This document shows positions 1-6,335 of a stretch of 11,511 nt of DNA, piece by piece (position 1 is the first letter of the stretch; every line of letters starts with the position of its first letter). The translations under genes and the position numbers were made by a program. The notes under the pieces are model-generated. The model was not told the origin of the DNA and made no database searches. It worked only from the letters and a program-made list of their open reading frames with translations. This stretch comes from an uncultured Bacilli bacterium (GTDB lineage Bacteria > Bacillota_I > Bacilli_A > ML615J-28 > CAG-698): contig CANQVW010000039.1 in assembly GCA_947627395.1 (NCBI GenBank), positions 1 through 11,511 on the forward strand. The letters run 5' to 3'.

Positions 1-38
1 TGGAACGGTTATATTGTATACGAATTAAAACTATAAAG

Positions 39-79
39 ATGTACCTAAGTAGATTTAAGTACATTTTTTATATTTTTTT
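39..79 (+). terminator. Rho-independent terminator of an upstream gene
   Basis: ATGTACCTAA (39-48) pairs with TTAAGTACAT (55-64) with one mismatch and a six-base loop. The stem can extend by A-T and G-U pairs at its base (36-38 with 65-67). A T-rich run follows (64-78). The gene it would end lies left of the window. The low GC content of the stem keeps confidence moderate. Confidence 0.6.
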
Positions 80-83
80 AAAA

Positions 84-139
84 TGCAACTGGAAGTTGCG
101 TATTTTCCAACTTTAATTGGTAGAATTTAGAATCTAAAT
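84..139. promoter_or_regulatory. Cluster of short inverted repeats and -10 box before the XRE gene
   Basis: Three dyads lie just upstream of the regulator gene. GCAACT-GGA-AGTTGC is at 85-99, CCAA-N6-TTGG at 107-120, and ATTTAGA-A-TCTAAAT at 125-139. A consensus TATAAT -10 box follows at 144-149, but no good -35 box sits at the right distance. The perfect 15-base dyad at 125-139 falls between the expected -35 and -10 positions, which is where an autorepressor operator would be expected. The sequence shows only the symmetry; operator function is inferred. Confidence 0.4.
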
Positions 140-166
140 CGTTTATAATATTTGTGAGGTGATTAT

Positions 167-604
167 ATGAAATTTAATGAAAAACTAATAAGCTTAAGAA
201 AAGAAAAAGGAATGACACAAGAAGAATTAGCTTATAAATTAGGAGTTTCTCGTCAAAGTGTTTCCAAATGGGAACTTGGTGAATGTGAACCAGATATTTC
301 AAAACTAAAAGAAATTTCAAAATTATTTCAAGTAAGTACGGATAATCTTTTATTTGATCAGGAAGTATTAAACAATAAAAAAGTAACGAATGTCACTATA
401 ATTAAAATCATAGCATCCGTATTTATTGGAATGGGTGGAATAGGTATAATCGCTTCAATTATTTTGGCGTTTTTATTTCTTCATTACAGTTGTGGTTTAA
501 ACTGTAGCTCCATTCCATTATTGGATATTTATTTTTGGATTGGTGCAGTAACGCAGTTCTGTGGCGTTTTGGTTTGTTTCTTCCTAGCTTTTTATGTCTT
601 GTAA
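167..604 (+). CDS. XRE-family regulator with membrane C-terminus, probably frameshifted at its 3' end
   Basis: A 145-residue protein with a Cro/C1-type helix-turn-helix DNA-binding domain at about residues 5-60, including the typical MTQEELAYKLGVSRQSVSKWE (residues 16-36). A linker follows, then two hydrophobic segments at about 78-105 and 118-143, so it is probably a membrane-anchored transcription regulator. The start is supported by GAGGTG at 156-161, five bases before ATG. The reading frame stops in the middle of the second membrane helix. The next frame carries a natural-looking continuation (LVIPIVSFLIKKQKKL, stop at 646-648) with a hydrophobic stretch and a basic tail. One extra T in the T run near 589-593 would join the two into a protein of about 159 residues. 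Family assignment is secure from the HTH; the target is unknown, though it may control itself or the YbjN pair downstream. Confidence 0.85.
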   Translation: MKFNEKLISLRKEKGMTQEELAYKLGVSRQSVSKWELGECEPDISKLKEISKLFQVSTDNLLFDQEVLNNKKVTNVTIIKIIASVFIGMGGIGIIASIILAFLFLHYSCGLNCSSIPLLDIYFWIGAVTQFCGVLVCFFLAFYVL

Positions 605-665
605 TTCCTATTGTTTCATTTCTAATCAAGAAACAAAAAAAATTATAAAAAATTTTTTATTTCAA

Positions 666-694
666 TTGCATTAGCAAAAAAAACATGTTACAAT
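666..694 (+). promoter_or_regulatory. Sigma-A promoter for the YbjN-like pair
   Basis: TTGCAT (666-671) and TACAAT (689-694) are separated by 17 bases, and TG at 686-687 gives an extended -10 (TGTTACAAT). Transcription would start near 701, only about 15 bases before the first gene's ATG at 716. The match is good for an AT-rich genome. Confidence 0.6.
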
Positions 695-715
695 TTAGGC
701 AAATGGAGGAAAAAA

Positions 716-1189
716 ATGGAAGAAAGAAATTTAAAAGAAGCCAAGAATGTGTTTAAAACATTATGTCAAACCTTTGATGATCTTAATCTTCAGTATATGT
801 CTGATGAAGAAAAAATGATTGCTTATTTTTCAGTCAATGGAGATGATTTGCCAATATCATTTGAATTTAAAATGAATCCAGTTCTTCATTTAATTGTTTT
901 GTATTCTCATATTGATATCAAAATTCCAGAACAATCGTACGATTCATTTGCTGTTGCAATTAGTTGTGCCAACAATGGTTTACCAGATGGTAACTTTGAC
1001 TTTGACGATCAAACAGGAACTTTACTATTTAGAATTACTTTAAATTATGATAATAGTTTGTTAGGTAGAGAAGCTCTTAATCATATTGTGATGGGATGTT
1101 ATCATCTTGTTGAAAAGTATAATGATATCTTCTTTATGCTAACGAAAACAAATTATACGACAGAAGAAATCATAAAATTATTTAAATAA
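716..1189 (+). CDS. YbjN-like protein, first of two tandem paralogues
   Basis: A 157-residue soluble protein with no signal peptide or membrane segment. Its pattern fits YbjN-type domains, whose fold resembles type III secretion chaperones. It has an N-terminal helix, the strand pair ending in GDDLPI (42-47), a core containing ANNGLPDGNFDFDDQTGTL (85-103), and a C-terminal helix with KYND (134-137) leading to TTEEI. Members of this family are poorly characterised; no enzymatic residues are evident and a protein-binding role is only a guess. The start is supported by GGAGG at 705-709, six bases before ATG. The next gene begins 12 bases after the stop and encodes a paralogue with the same landmarks, so the two form an operon and the proteins may pair. 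Confidence 0.65.
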   Translation: MEERNLKEAKNVFKTLCQTFDDLNLQYMSDEEKMIAYFSVNGDDLPISFEFKMNPVLHLIVLYSHIDIKIPEQSYDSFAVAISCANNGLPDGNFDFDDQTGTLLFRITLNYDNSLLGREALNHIVMGCYHLVEKYNDIFFMLTKTNYTTEEIIKLFK

Positions 1190-1201
1190 AGGAGTTCAAA
1201 A

Positions 1202-1702
1202 ATGGAAAACCAAGAAAATAAAATAAATGCTGAAAAGAAAAAAAATGCTGAAAAAATATATAAGTTAGTATTAGAAGTTGTTCAAAGTTATAAATGCCGT
1301 TTTGAACAAAATGATGAAAAAATGATGGTTCAATACACAAGTAGAGGAGAAGATATTCCTATTGATATTATAATTCATGTCGATGAAGAAAGAAGTTTAA
1401 TTCGCTCATTTTCTTTTCTACCATTTAAATTTTCAGAAGAAAAACGCCTTGAAGGGGCAATAGCAACCAATGCAATTAATTATATATTGCAAGATGGTTA
1501 TTTTGAATATGATTATGAAACAGGAATCGTTGATTTTAAAGTATCTACTAGTTATGATGGCTCTATTATTTCTAAAACTATTATAGAACATGTTTTGTCT
1601 TATTCAGAATATGCTGTTGATAGATTTAATGATTTATTACTAAGTTTATCTAAATCCTACATAACTATGGATGAATTTAGAAAGAGGTTAGACAAAGAAT
1701 AG
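1202..1702 (+). CDS. YbjN-like protein, second tandem paralogue
   Basis: A 166-residue soluble protein collinear with the preceding gene product. GEDIPI (49-54) matches GDDLPI, ILQDGYFEYDYETGIV (95-110) matches the DGNFDFDDQTG block, and RFNDLLLSLS (141-150) matches KYNDIFFMLT. Identity is modest, so the duplication is old. It carries an extra lysine- and glutamate-rich N-terminus of about 15 residues. The start is supported by AAGGAG spanning the preceding stop region (about 1189-1194), seven bases before ATG. The strong hairpin at 1789-1818 ends the transcript. YbjN-type fold assignment is inferred from the pattern of conserved GxDxPI and DGxFxxDxxTG motifs; function unknown. Confidence 0.65.
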   Translation: MENQENKINAEKKKNAEKIYKLVLEVVQSYKCRFEQNDEKMMVQYTSRGEDIPIDIIIHVDEERSLIRSFSFLPFKFSEEKRLEGAIATNAINYILQDGYFEYDYETGIVDFKVSTSYDGSIISKTIIEHVLSYSEYAVDRFNDLLLSLSKSYITMDEFRKRLDKE

Positions 1703-1788
1703 ACAATAAATAGAAAACTATTGGTGGTCTAGTAATTATTAAGTCACTAATTTCATATATAAATTACAAAAATTTTTTTATTTCTTAT

Positions 1789-1825
1789 AAATTCTACTGA
1801 TTTTTATCAGTAGAATTTTATTTTA
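1789..1825 (+). terminator. Rho-independent terminator after the YbjN pair
   Basis: AAATTCTACTGA (1789-1800) and TCAGTAGAATTT (1807-1818) form a perfect 12-bp stem with a six-base loop of mostly T, followed by TTTTATTTTATT. An A-rich/T-rich border exists on both sides, so it may act in either direction. It separates the YbjN operon from the small-ORF region. Confidence 0.75.
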
Positions 1826-1910
1826 TTCATTTTATTTAAAATACAGTTGATTTAAAAGAAATTAGATTATTCAGTCATTTTGTTATATAATTGTTAAGTT
1901 ATGAATTTGA

Positions 1911-2139
1911 TCCACTTTAAATTGTTTTGAAAACAGAAAAATATATAAATAATATTGGAGGATATATGGATTCAAAAATAACTGGAGAAATTAAAAAAGA
2001 TTTAGATTTGTTGTACAAAAAATTTTTGGAAAAAGAAGAAGAGAAAAAACAATTATTAAATCAGTTATACCAAATGTATAGAAATCAAAATAACAAAAAG
2101 AATAAGTAATCTATAAAAATTGAAACAATTTAAAGTGGA
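1911..2139. repeat. Perfect 17-bp inverted repeat flanking a small ORF
   Basis: TCCACTTTAAATTGTTT at 1911-1927 is repeated exactly, in inverse orientation, as AAACAATTTAAAGTGGA at 2123-2139. The 195 bases between hold one small ORF with a good ribosome binding site. Symmetry stops abruptly at both ends. I see no target-site duplication next to either arm. It could be a miniature inverted-repeat element of 229 bp, paired regulator sites, or a long-range RNA stem. A copy elsewhere in the genome would decide this. Confidence 0.7.
1966..2109 (+). CDS. Small charged protein of 47 residues, unknown
   Basis: The start ATG at 1966 is chosen because GGAGG (1957-1961) lies four bases before it. A TTG start 39 bases upstream (1927) is in frame but has no ribosome binding site and overlaps the left repeat arm. 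The product MDSKITGEIKKDLDLLYKKF... is dominated by Lys, Glu, Asn and Gln. It reads as one or two amphipathic helices with heptad-like Leu/Tyr spacing (about 9-39), then an Asn/Lys tail, so a short coiled coil is plausible. It has no membrane segment, cysteine pair or signal peptide. It sits entirely inside the 17-bp inverted repeat. I do not recognise a family; it could be a cargo gene, an RNA-binding small protein, or a fortuitous ORF with a good SD. Confidence 0.5.
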   Translation: MDSKITGEIKKDLDLLYKKFLEKEEEKKQLLNQLYQMYRNQNNKKNK

Positions 2140-2147
2140 AGTATACT
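2120..2147 (+). promoter_or_regulatory. Promoter-like sequence overlapping the right repeat arm
   Basis: TTGAAA (2120-2125) and TATACT (2142-2147) are 16 bases apart. The right arm of the inverted repeat lies almost wholly within this unit. It points towards the decayed gene. In DNA this AT-rich, chance matches are common, so this is tentative. Confidence 0.3.
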
Positions 2148-2261
2148 ATCAAAAAATATAATAAAAATAATTTAATGTTTATCATAAAATAGATTCTAAA
2201 TTTTAGAAAATTAATTGGTATAAATTTAAACTAATGTAATGGTTTAAATATGAATCTATAA

Positions 2262-2698
2262 AATATTATAAAGAAGAATATCGATAAAAATAAAACTTTT
2301 ATCATTTGTGTTGAACTTCTTAGCTCAATGGAATTTAATATAAATCATGATGATCGATACGACAATGGTCAATATTATCTCTATGAAATAAATATTTAAG
2401 TATTCAAATTGTATGGAAATTTATCAGAAAGATAAATACGAATATGGTAAATCATCAATAAAAACATTGCTGTAACAAATGATAAAGTAAATTATATTTT
2501 GGCTAGTAGTAAATTTATAGGAGCAAAAGATTTAATCATGAGAATTAATGATGGAATTTGGATCATTGGTAAATTGAAAATAATCAAATTTAAATTCTAA
2601 TAGTTGATTTACTTGGGGATTTTCATCACGGAATAGTTCGTTTTTATTTTCTTTATTATTTAAAGGATAAAATTGTTGAAAAAAGTAAACATTCTTGA
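2262..2698 (+). pseudogene. Remnant of a decayed protein-coding gene, family not recognised
   Basis: No intact ORF is present, yet one frame reads as protein-like over most of the stretch. Positions 2262-2399 give ...KTFIICVELLSSMEF and DDRYDNGQYYLYEINI, then a stop. The same frame continues with VFKLYGNLSER, then two stops (the second at 2448-2450). It then stays open over 2451-2600 with IAVTNDKVNYILASS and MRINDGIWIIGKL. After that stop a second frame (2594-2698) continues with ILIVDLLGDFHHGIVRFYFL and ends at 2696-2698. Together this suggests a former gene of about 140 codons or more, broken by three internal stops and one frameshift, with no recognisable start. I cannot name its family. 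The neighbouring 122 bases (2140-2261) hold nothing I can identify apart from AT-rich sequence. Confidence 0.5.
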
Positions 2699-2704
2699 TA
2701 TACT
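2676..2704 (+). promoter_or_regulatory. Sigma-A promoter for the coupled unknown pair
   Basis: TTGAAA (2676-2681), a 17-base spacer, and TATACT (2699-2704). Transcription would start near 2711, just before the GAGGAG ribosome binding site (2713-2718), leaving a very short leader. It overlaps the end of the decayed gene. Confidence 0.5.
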
Positions 2705-2726
2705 ACCTATATGAGGAGTACATCAT

Positions 2727-3296
2727 ATGATAGGAATAAATACCATTCTTTTTAATAACTATTTAGATCAACATATTGATTGGTCATTTTATAAACCAGC
2801 ATTTGTTACATCTAATTTAAAAGAGATGAACTTTGTTATTCATGTTGTAAAAGAACAACCTTTATCTAGTATTATCAGTGATATACAATTAGAAAAAATA
2901 TTAAACTATCGCTCTATCAATCAAATGATTAATCAAAAATTAAAAGAAATTAAAATGAAGAAGAATGAAATTGCTGAAATGATTGGCATTAGTGATTTTA
3001 ATTCCTATCAAAATGCTTCCCATAAAGATTATTTTCAAACATTACAATTAACGATTTGTTTAAAAATGAAATATGAAGAAGCTTTATCCTTTTTAAATCA
3101 ATGTCAAATAGACATTTTAGAAAACCAAGAATACAAAGGAAAAATATTAGCTTGTACGTATTTATATTTTTATCAGTATGTATTTTTAGAAACATATACT
3201 TCAAAGGAATTAGTTCAATCCTTTCTTCAACATAAAACTCATGCCGAAGAATATGTACATCGCTTCAATAAAGAACAAGAGGCAGCGAGGAAATGA
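2727..3296 (+). CDS. Unknown protein with a central XRE-like helix-turn-helix segment
   Basis: A 189-residue soluble protein. Residues 66-118 (INQMINQKLKEIKMKKNEIA onwards to LTICLKMKYEEAL) follow the layout of a Cro/C1-type helix-turn-helix. MKKNEIAEMIGIS is the recognition-like core, and the TLQLTICLKMKYEEALSFL segment resembles the helix after an XRE domain in many Bacillota proteins. Residues 1-60 and 135-189 match nothing I recognise; the C-terminus is helical and charged. ATG at 2727 is supported by GAGGAG at 2713-2718, eight bases upstream. Its stop overlaps the start of the next gene (ATGA), so the two are translationally coupled and their products probably act together. DNA binding is an inference from the HTH pattern; the family is not named. 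Confidence 0.6.
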   Translation: MIGINTILFNNYLDQHIDWSFYKPAFVTSNLKEMNFVIHVVKEQPLSSIISDIQLEKILNYRSINQMINQKLKEIKMKKNEIAEMIGISDFNSYQNASHKDYFQTLQLTICLKMKYEEALSFLNQCQIDILENQEYKGKILACTYLYFYQYVFLETYTSKELVQSFLQHKTHAEEYVHRFNKEQEAARK

Positions 3297-4744
3297 TGTG
3301 TAAAGAAGTTAGAGAATCCATCAAACAATTGTTTTATACTGTTGTCTTAGAAAAAGAAAAAGTAGAAGAAATTAGAACAAAAATAAAAAAATATTGTGGA
3401 TTTCATCATGATATAGAATTGAGACATGAAATTAGCCATAAAGATAATGTGAATTATAACTATTATAAAACTTTTATAAGTAAGTTTTATATGTCAAATG
3501 ATGAATTTTTGAATGAATTCTTTTCACGCCTAAAAAGAAAATTTACAGGGAATCATATATTATCCTTATTTCCAAGTCCAATTAAAAATTATTGTTTTGA
3601 GTTAAATTGTGAAAAAGCATCCAATCAACATCTATTAAAACTTATTGTAAAAGAAATTAAAGATCAAGAGGTCATATTCAATTATGAATATACTTTTAAT
3701 AAAAAAATAATACATAATCATATTTCATTTTCAAGAGAAACTCTTGAAAGAAGAACAAGAGAAAAATTTTCAACACGAGTTGAAAAAAGTGAATTGATAA
3801 CATTTTTGCTTGGAATGAAAATCTGTGATGAAAAAACAATTCAAGATATCTATTCTAAATGTGGATATCAATATCCAAAAGAATTACAATATGCGAATGA
3901 TTTATTAGACATCACTTTTTTAATATTTCAAGATAAAGCAAAAAAAATATATGAAGAAGATATCGTATTTTATGCATCACGTAATCCATCAAAACTTTCT
4001 GAAACTGAATTGAATCAAACAGAATATACTAGACATATCTATTATAATAGTGATGATAATGTTTTGAATTTTATTACCTTATTCCAATATATTGTTTTAA
4101 AAAGATCTATACATATTTTTGATTACATTGAAAGTGAAAAAAATAAAGTTCAAAATCGAAGTAAAAACAAAAAAGAAAAAGAACTGTTAAAAGAACTTCA
4201 TTTACCTCCCTATACAATGAAATTAATTCACTTTTATATTGAATGGTGGAAAAACCAAGAAGAATTTTATCGAGAAATTGTTTCATTATTTGAAAAGTCT
4301 TCTTATGACAACGAAAATGAGTATAGGTATCAAGAAATTCGATATGAACAAGTTGTTATGTTCTTTTTTCTATGTTATTTTTTCATGTCTTATGAGACTA
4401 TCAAATCAAAAGATATGTTTCGATATATGGATACTTTGATTAGAAATAATGAAATCGTCCAAGCAATGATGTATATCAATATTGGATTAATTGGATTAGA
4501 TGATAGTTTTAGTCGTTATCAAAATTCTCTTTTACTTCCCTCCTATGATAAAATGAAAAAAGTATATCACATCTTGTTTACTAAAGATTTTGTTAAAAGC
4601 GCTCACTTTAGAAAACTTATGAAAATGATTTATAGATATATTGAAGATGAGCCTTATCATCAAGAAAAAATCATTGAAAAAATGAATGAAGTATATCAAC
4701 TACTATCACAATTTATAAATCATATAACTAAAATAAATGAATAA
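3293..4744 (+). CDS. Unknown large helical protein, coupled to the preceding HTH gene
   Basis: A 483-residue protein rich in Lys, Glu, Tyr and Phe, with no signal peptide and no familiar catalytic motif. It looks predominantly helical. One hydrophobic patch (about 353-367, VVMFFFLCYFFMSYE) could be a buried helix or a single membrane-touching segment. Residues 164-215 (EKSELITFLLGMKICDE through GYQYPKEL to LLDITFLIF) follow the same order as residues 99-148 of the upstream protein, suggesting a shared helical module with low identity. Annotated from ATG 3293, which overlaps the previous stop. The second ATG at 3296 is better spaced (five bases) from GAGG at 3287-3290 and may be the true start. 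No convincing terminator follows; 4743-4771 offers only a weak AAAAAG/CTTTTT pairing. Confidence 0.7.
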   Translation: MMCKEVRESIKQLFYTVVLEKEKVEEIRTKIKKYCGFHHDIELRHEISHKDNVNYNYYKTFISKFYMSNDEFLNEFFSRLKRKFTGNHILSLFPSPIKNYCFELNCEKASNQHLLKLIVKEIKDQEVIFNYEYTFNKKIIHNHISFSRETLERRTREKFSTRVEKSELITFLLGMKICDEKTIQDIYSKCGYQYPKELQYANDLLDITFLIFQDKAKKIYEEDIVFYASRNPSKLSETELNQTEYTRHIYYNSDDNVLNFITLFQYIVLKRSIHIFDYIESEKNKVQNRSKNKKEKELLKELHLPPYTMKLIHFYIEWWKNQEEFYREIVSLFEKSSYDNENEYRYQEIRYEQVVMFFFLCYFFMSYETIKSKDMFRYMDTLIRNNEIVQAMMYINIGLIGLDDSFSRYQNSLLLPSYDKMKKVYHILFTKDFVKSAHFRKLMKMIYRYIEDEPYHQEKIIEKMNEVYQLLSQFINHITKINE

Positions 4745-4762
4745 AAAGTTGAAATTTCACTC

Positions 4763-4791
4763 TTGCTTTTTATTCTTTTTTTTTATATAAT
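4763..4791 (+). promoter_or_regulatory. Promoter for the O-antigen ligase-like gene
   Basis: TTGCTT (4763-4768), a 17-base spacer and consensus TATAAT (4786-4791) lie about 50 bases before the gene. Two further TATAAT boxes (4807-4812 and 4827-4832) have no good -35 partner and may be composition noise or secondary starts. Confidence 0.45.
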
Positions 4792-4837
4792 ATACCATAT
4801 TATTAATATAATCTACTTTTTTTGAGTATAATAAGGA

Positions 4838-6199
4838 ATGAAGAATATGACACGGCAAGAATTCGTTTCCAAAGTGAATAAGTTTATTGAATCAAAATAT
4901 TTTAATTATCTTATCTTTTTTGGTGGATTGATGAATTGGTGTTTTCATATTTATCTACCTTTTTATATTTTTTTAGTTTTTTGTTCCTTTCATATTATTT
5001 GGAATGAATTACAAAGGGAAAGTTTCTTTCCTATTTTAATGGTCTATGTTGTTGGACATGGTATTATTACCAATAACGCTGAAGGACTATGTCAAGTAAC
5101 TACAGGCATTATGATTTATTTAATGTTACTTACTGATGGAATTAAAAATAAAATATTTACTTTAAAACACCCAATTACAAAAGCACTGTTATTAATACAA
5201 GGTGTGGCTTTATTATCCATTATTCCTTCCTTAATATTAGCACCAAAATCTTCCATTTATGTCATAGCAGATGTTGGTAGAATGATTTTATGGATTCTTC
5301 TAATTTGTTATTTAGCTGGATGGGTAAAAGATCAAAAAAAGGCTAGACTTTATTTAGCTCATTCTTTTTTTGTTTTATTACTTTGTATTTCTTTAGAAAT
5401 GATTTGTTATGGAATTAAGATTGGATCATTCCGCTCTATCTTTACAGATGGAAAAAGTATAGATTTGGGTTGGACGGTATCCACTCATGTTGCGATGGTC
5501 TTTTGTTTTGCTTTTCCATTTGTTGCCTACCTTTATCAACAAACGAAAAAAATAATTTATTTAGTTTTGGGTTGTACAGCATTATTTTTCTCTATTGTGT
5601 TAAGATGCAGGGGAGCCATTTTTGCAGGCAGTATTATGCTCGTCTTAGTTTTAATATTCTTATTATTACATAAAACAAAGAAACTTAAAATGCAAGTCAT
5701 CTTAAGTGTATTTATTCCAGCGCTTGCCCTAATTGTTATTGGATCTATCACAGGAGTCGTACAAATCATTGTTGAAAAATTAATGGAAAGAGGATTGGAT
5801 AGTAGTCATCGTTTTGATTTATATGAACTTGCATGGACGCAATTCTTAAAAAGTCCTATTTTAGGAACTGGAAGTTATACGAGTCAATATTATATTGATA
5901 TGGTTAATGGCGGAGTCAACCATTATCATAATATTTTTATGCAATTTCTTTCTTGTACAGGAATCATCGGTTTAGGAACCTTTATTTATTATTTATTTAC
6001 CTTACTTAAATTAACTTGTGATTCTGATCCGTTTCATCGTATCGTGTTTATTGTCATAATTTATTTATTATGCCATGGGTTGATTGACACAACCTTTTAT
6101 AATGATATGATTATGATGTTTTTAGCATTGATTTGTCCACTGGTTGGAAATTTTAAACAAAATGAATCTAAAACACTCCCTTTCGTTTATAATGTCTAA
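4838..6199 (+). CDS. O-antigen ligase/polymerase-like membrane protein
   Basis: A polytopic membrane protein of 453 residues with about ten to twelve hydrophobic segments from residue 22 to the C-terminus. It carries the signature of the O-antigen ligase/polymerase (Wzy/WaaL, PF04932) family. RCRGA (256-260) matches the SRGA motif. A large external loop follows with HRFDLYELAWTQFLKSPILG (324-343) and GTGSYTSQ, then NHYHNIFMQFLSCTGIIGLG (361-380), in which the His-Asn pair is the conserved catalytic-region signature. Such proteins join or polymerise undecaprenyl-linked glycans on the outer face of the membrane, here probably a wall or capsular polymer in a Gram-positive cell. No glycan gene cluster is nearby, so the substrate is unknown. 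AAGGA at 4833-4837 abuts the first ATG, so the in-frame ATG at 4847 (nine bases away) is the more likely start, giving 450 residues. Confidence 0.8.
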   Translation: MKNMTRQEFVSKVNKFIESKYFNYLIFFGGLMNWCFHIYLPFYIFLVFCSFHIIWNELQRESFFPILMVYVVGHGIITNNAEGLCQVTTGIMIYLMLLTDGIKNKIFTLKHPITKALLLIQGVALLSIIPSLILAPKSSIYVIADVGRMILWILLICYLAGWVKDQKKARLYLAHSFFVLLLCISLEMICYGIKIGSFRSIFTDGKSIDLGWTVSTHVAMVFCFAFPFVAYLYQQTKKIIYLVLGCTALFFSIVLRCRGAIFAGSIMLVLVLIFLLLHKTKKLKMQVILSVFIPALALIVIGSITGVVQIIVEKLMERGLDSSHRFDLYELAWTQFLKSPILGTGSYTSQYYIDMVNGGVNHYHNIFMQFLSCTGIIGLGTFIYYLFTLLKLTCDSDPFHRIVFIVIIYLLCHGLIDTTFYNDMIMMFLALICPLVGNFKQNESKTLPFVYNV

Positions 6200-6242
6200 T
6201 GTAAAATACACTGTATTTTACAATGCATATTGTATTGTAAAA
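6200..6242 (+). promoter_or_regulatory. Competing hairpins in the leader between the ligase-like gene and murE
   Basis: TGTAAAATAC (6200-6209) pairs perfectly with GTATTTTACA (6213-6222). The same middle strand (TTTTACAAT, 6216-6224) can instead pair perfectly with ATTGTAAAA (6234-6242), which overlaps the first four bases of the terminator stem at 6239. The three strands are therefore mutually exclusive in part, as in an attenuator. No ligand or leader peptide is evident. The overlap with the terminator is short, so the regulatory reading is an inference. Confidence 0.35.
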
Positions 6243-6271
6243 AGTACTTCAATTTTTGAAGTGCTTTTTTT
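6239..6271 (+). terminator. Strong Rho-independent terminator before murE
   Basis: AAAAAGTACTTCAA (6239-6252) pairs over 14 positions with TTGAAGTGCTTTTT (6256-6269), with one G-U pair and a TTT loop. A run of seven T (6265-6271) follows. It ends the ligase-like transcript or, given the upstream alternative pairings, could control read-through into murE, for which I see only a weak promoter (TTGAAT 6294-6299, TACTAT 6316-6321, 16-base spacer). Confidence 0.85.
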
Positions 6272-6335
6272 AAGTTTTACCCCATGTCTAAAATTGAATA
6301 TTCCTTCATATATTTTACTATACGTGGAGGTAAAA

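Noticed and set aside
1927..1965. TTG start adding 13 residues to the small protein
   Set aside because: No SD precedes it and it falls in the left repeat arm; ATG 1966 has GGAGG four bases upstream.
4743..4780. Terminator after the 483-residue unknown gene
   Set aside because: Only a six-base AAAAAG/CTTTTT pairing with a 17-base interior and a self-complementary GAAATTTC; too weak to call, and part of the region fits a promoter better.
5470..5769. Open frames on both strands inside the O-antigen ligase-like gene
   Set aside because: They are low-complexity shadows of a membrane protein with no start signals; the same holds for reverse-strand frames at 2998-3204, 8157-8345 and 9468-9674 and the forward one at 4239-4439.
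6144..6335. N-terminal extension of murE by 64 residues
   Set aside because: It overlaps the preceding gene and reads through a strong terminator. It lacks Mur-like sequence, and ATG 6336 has an ideal GGAGG site.
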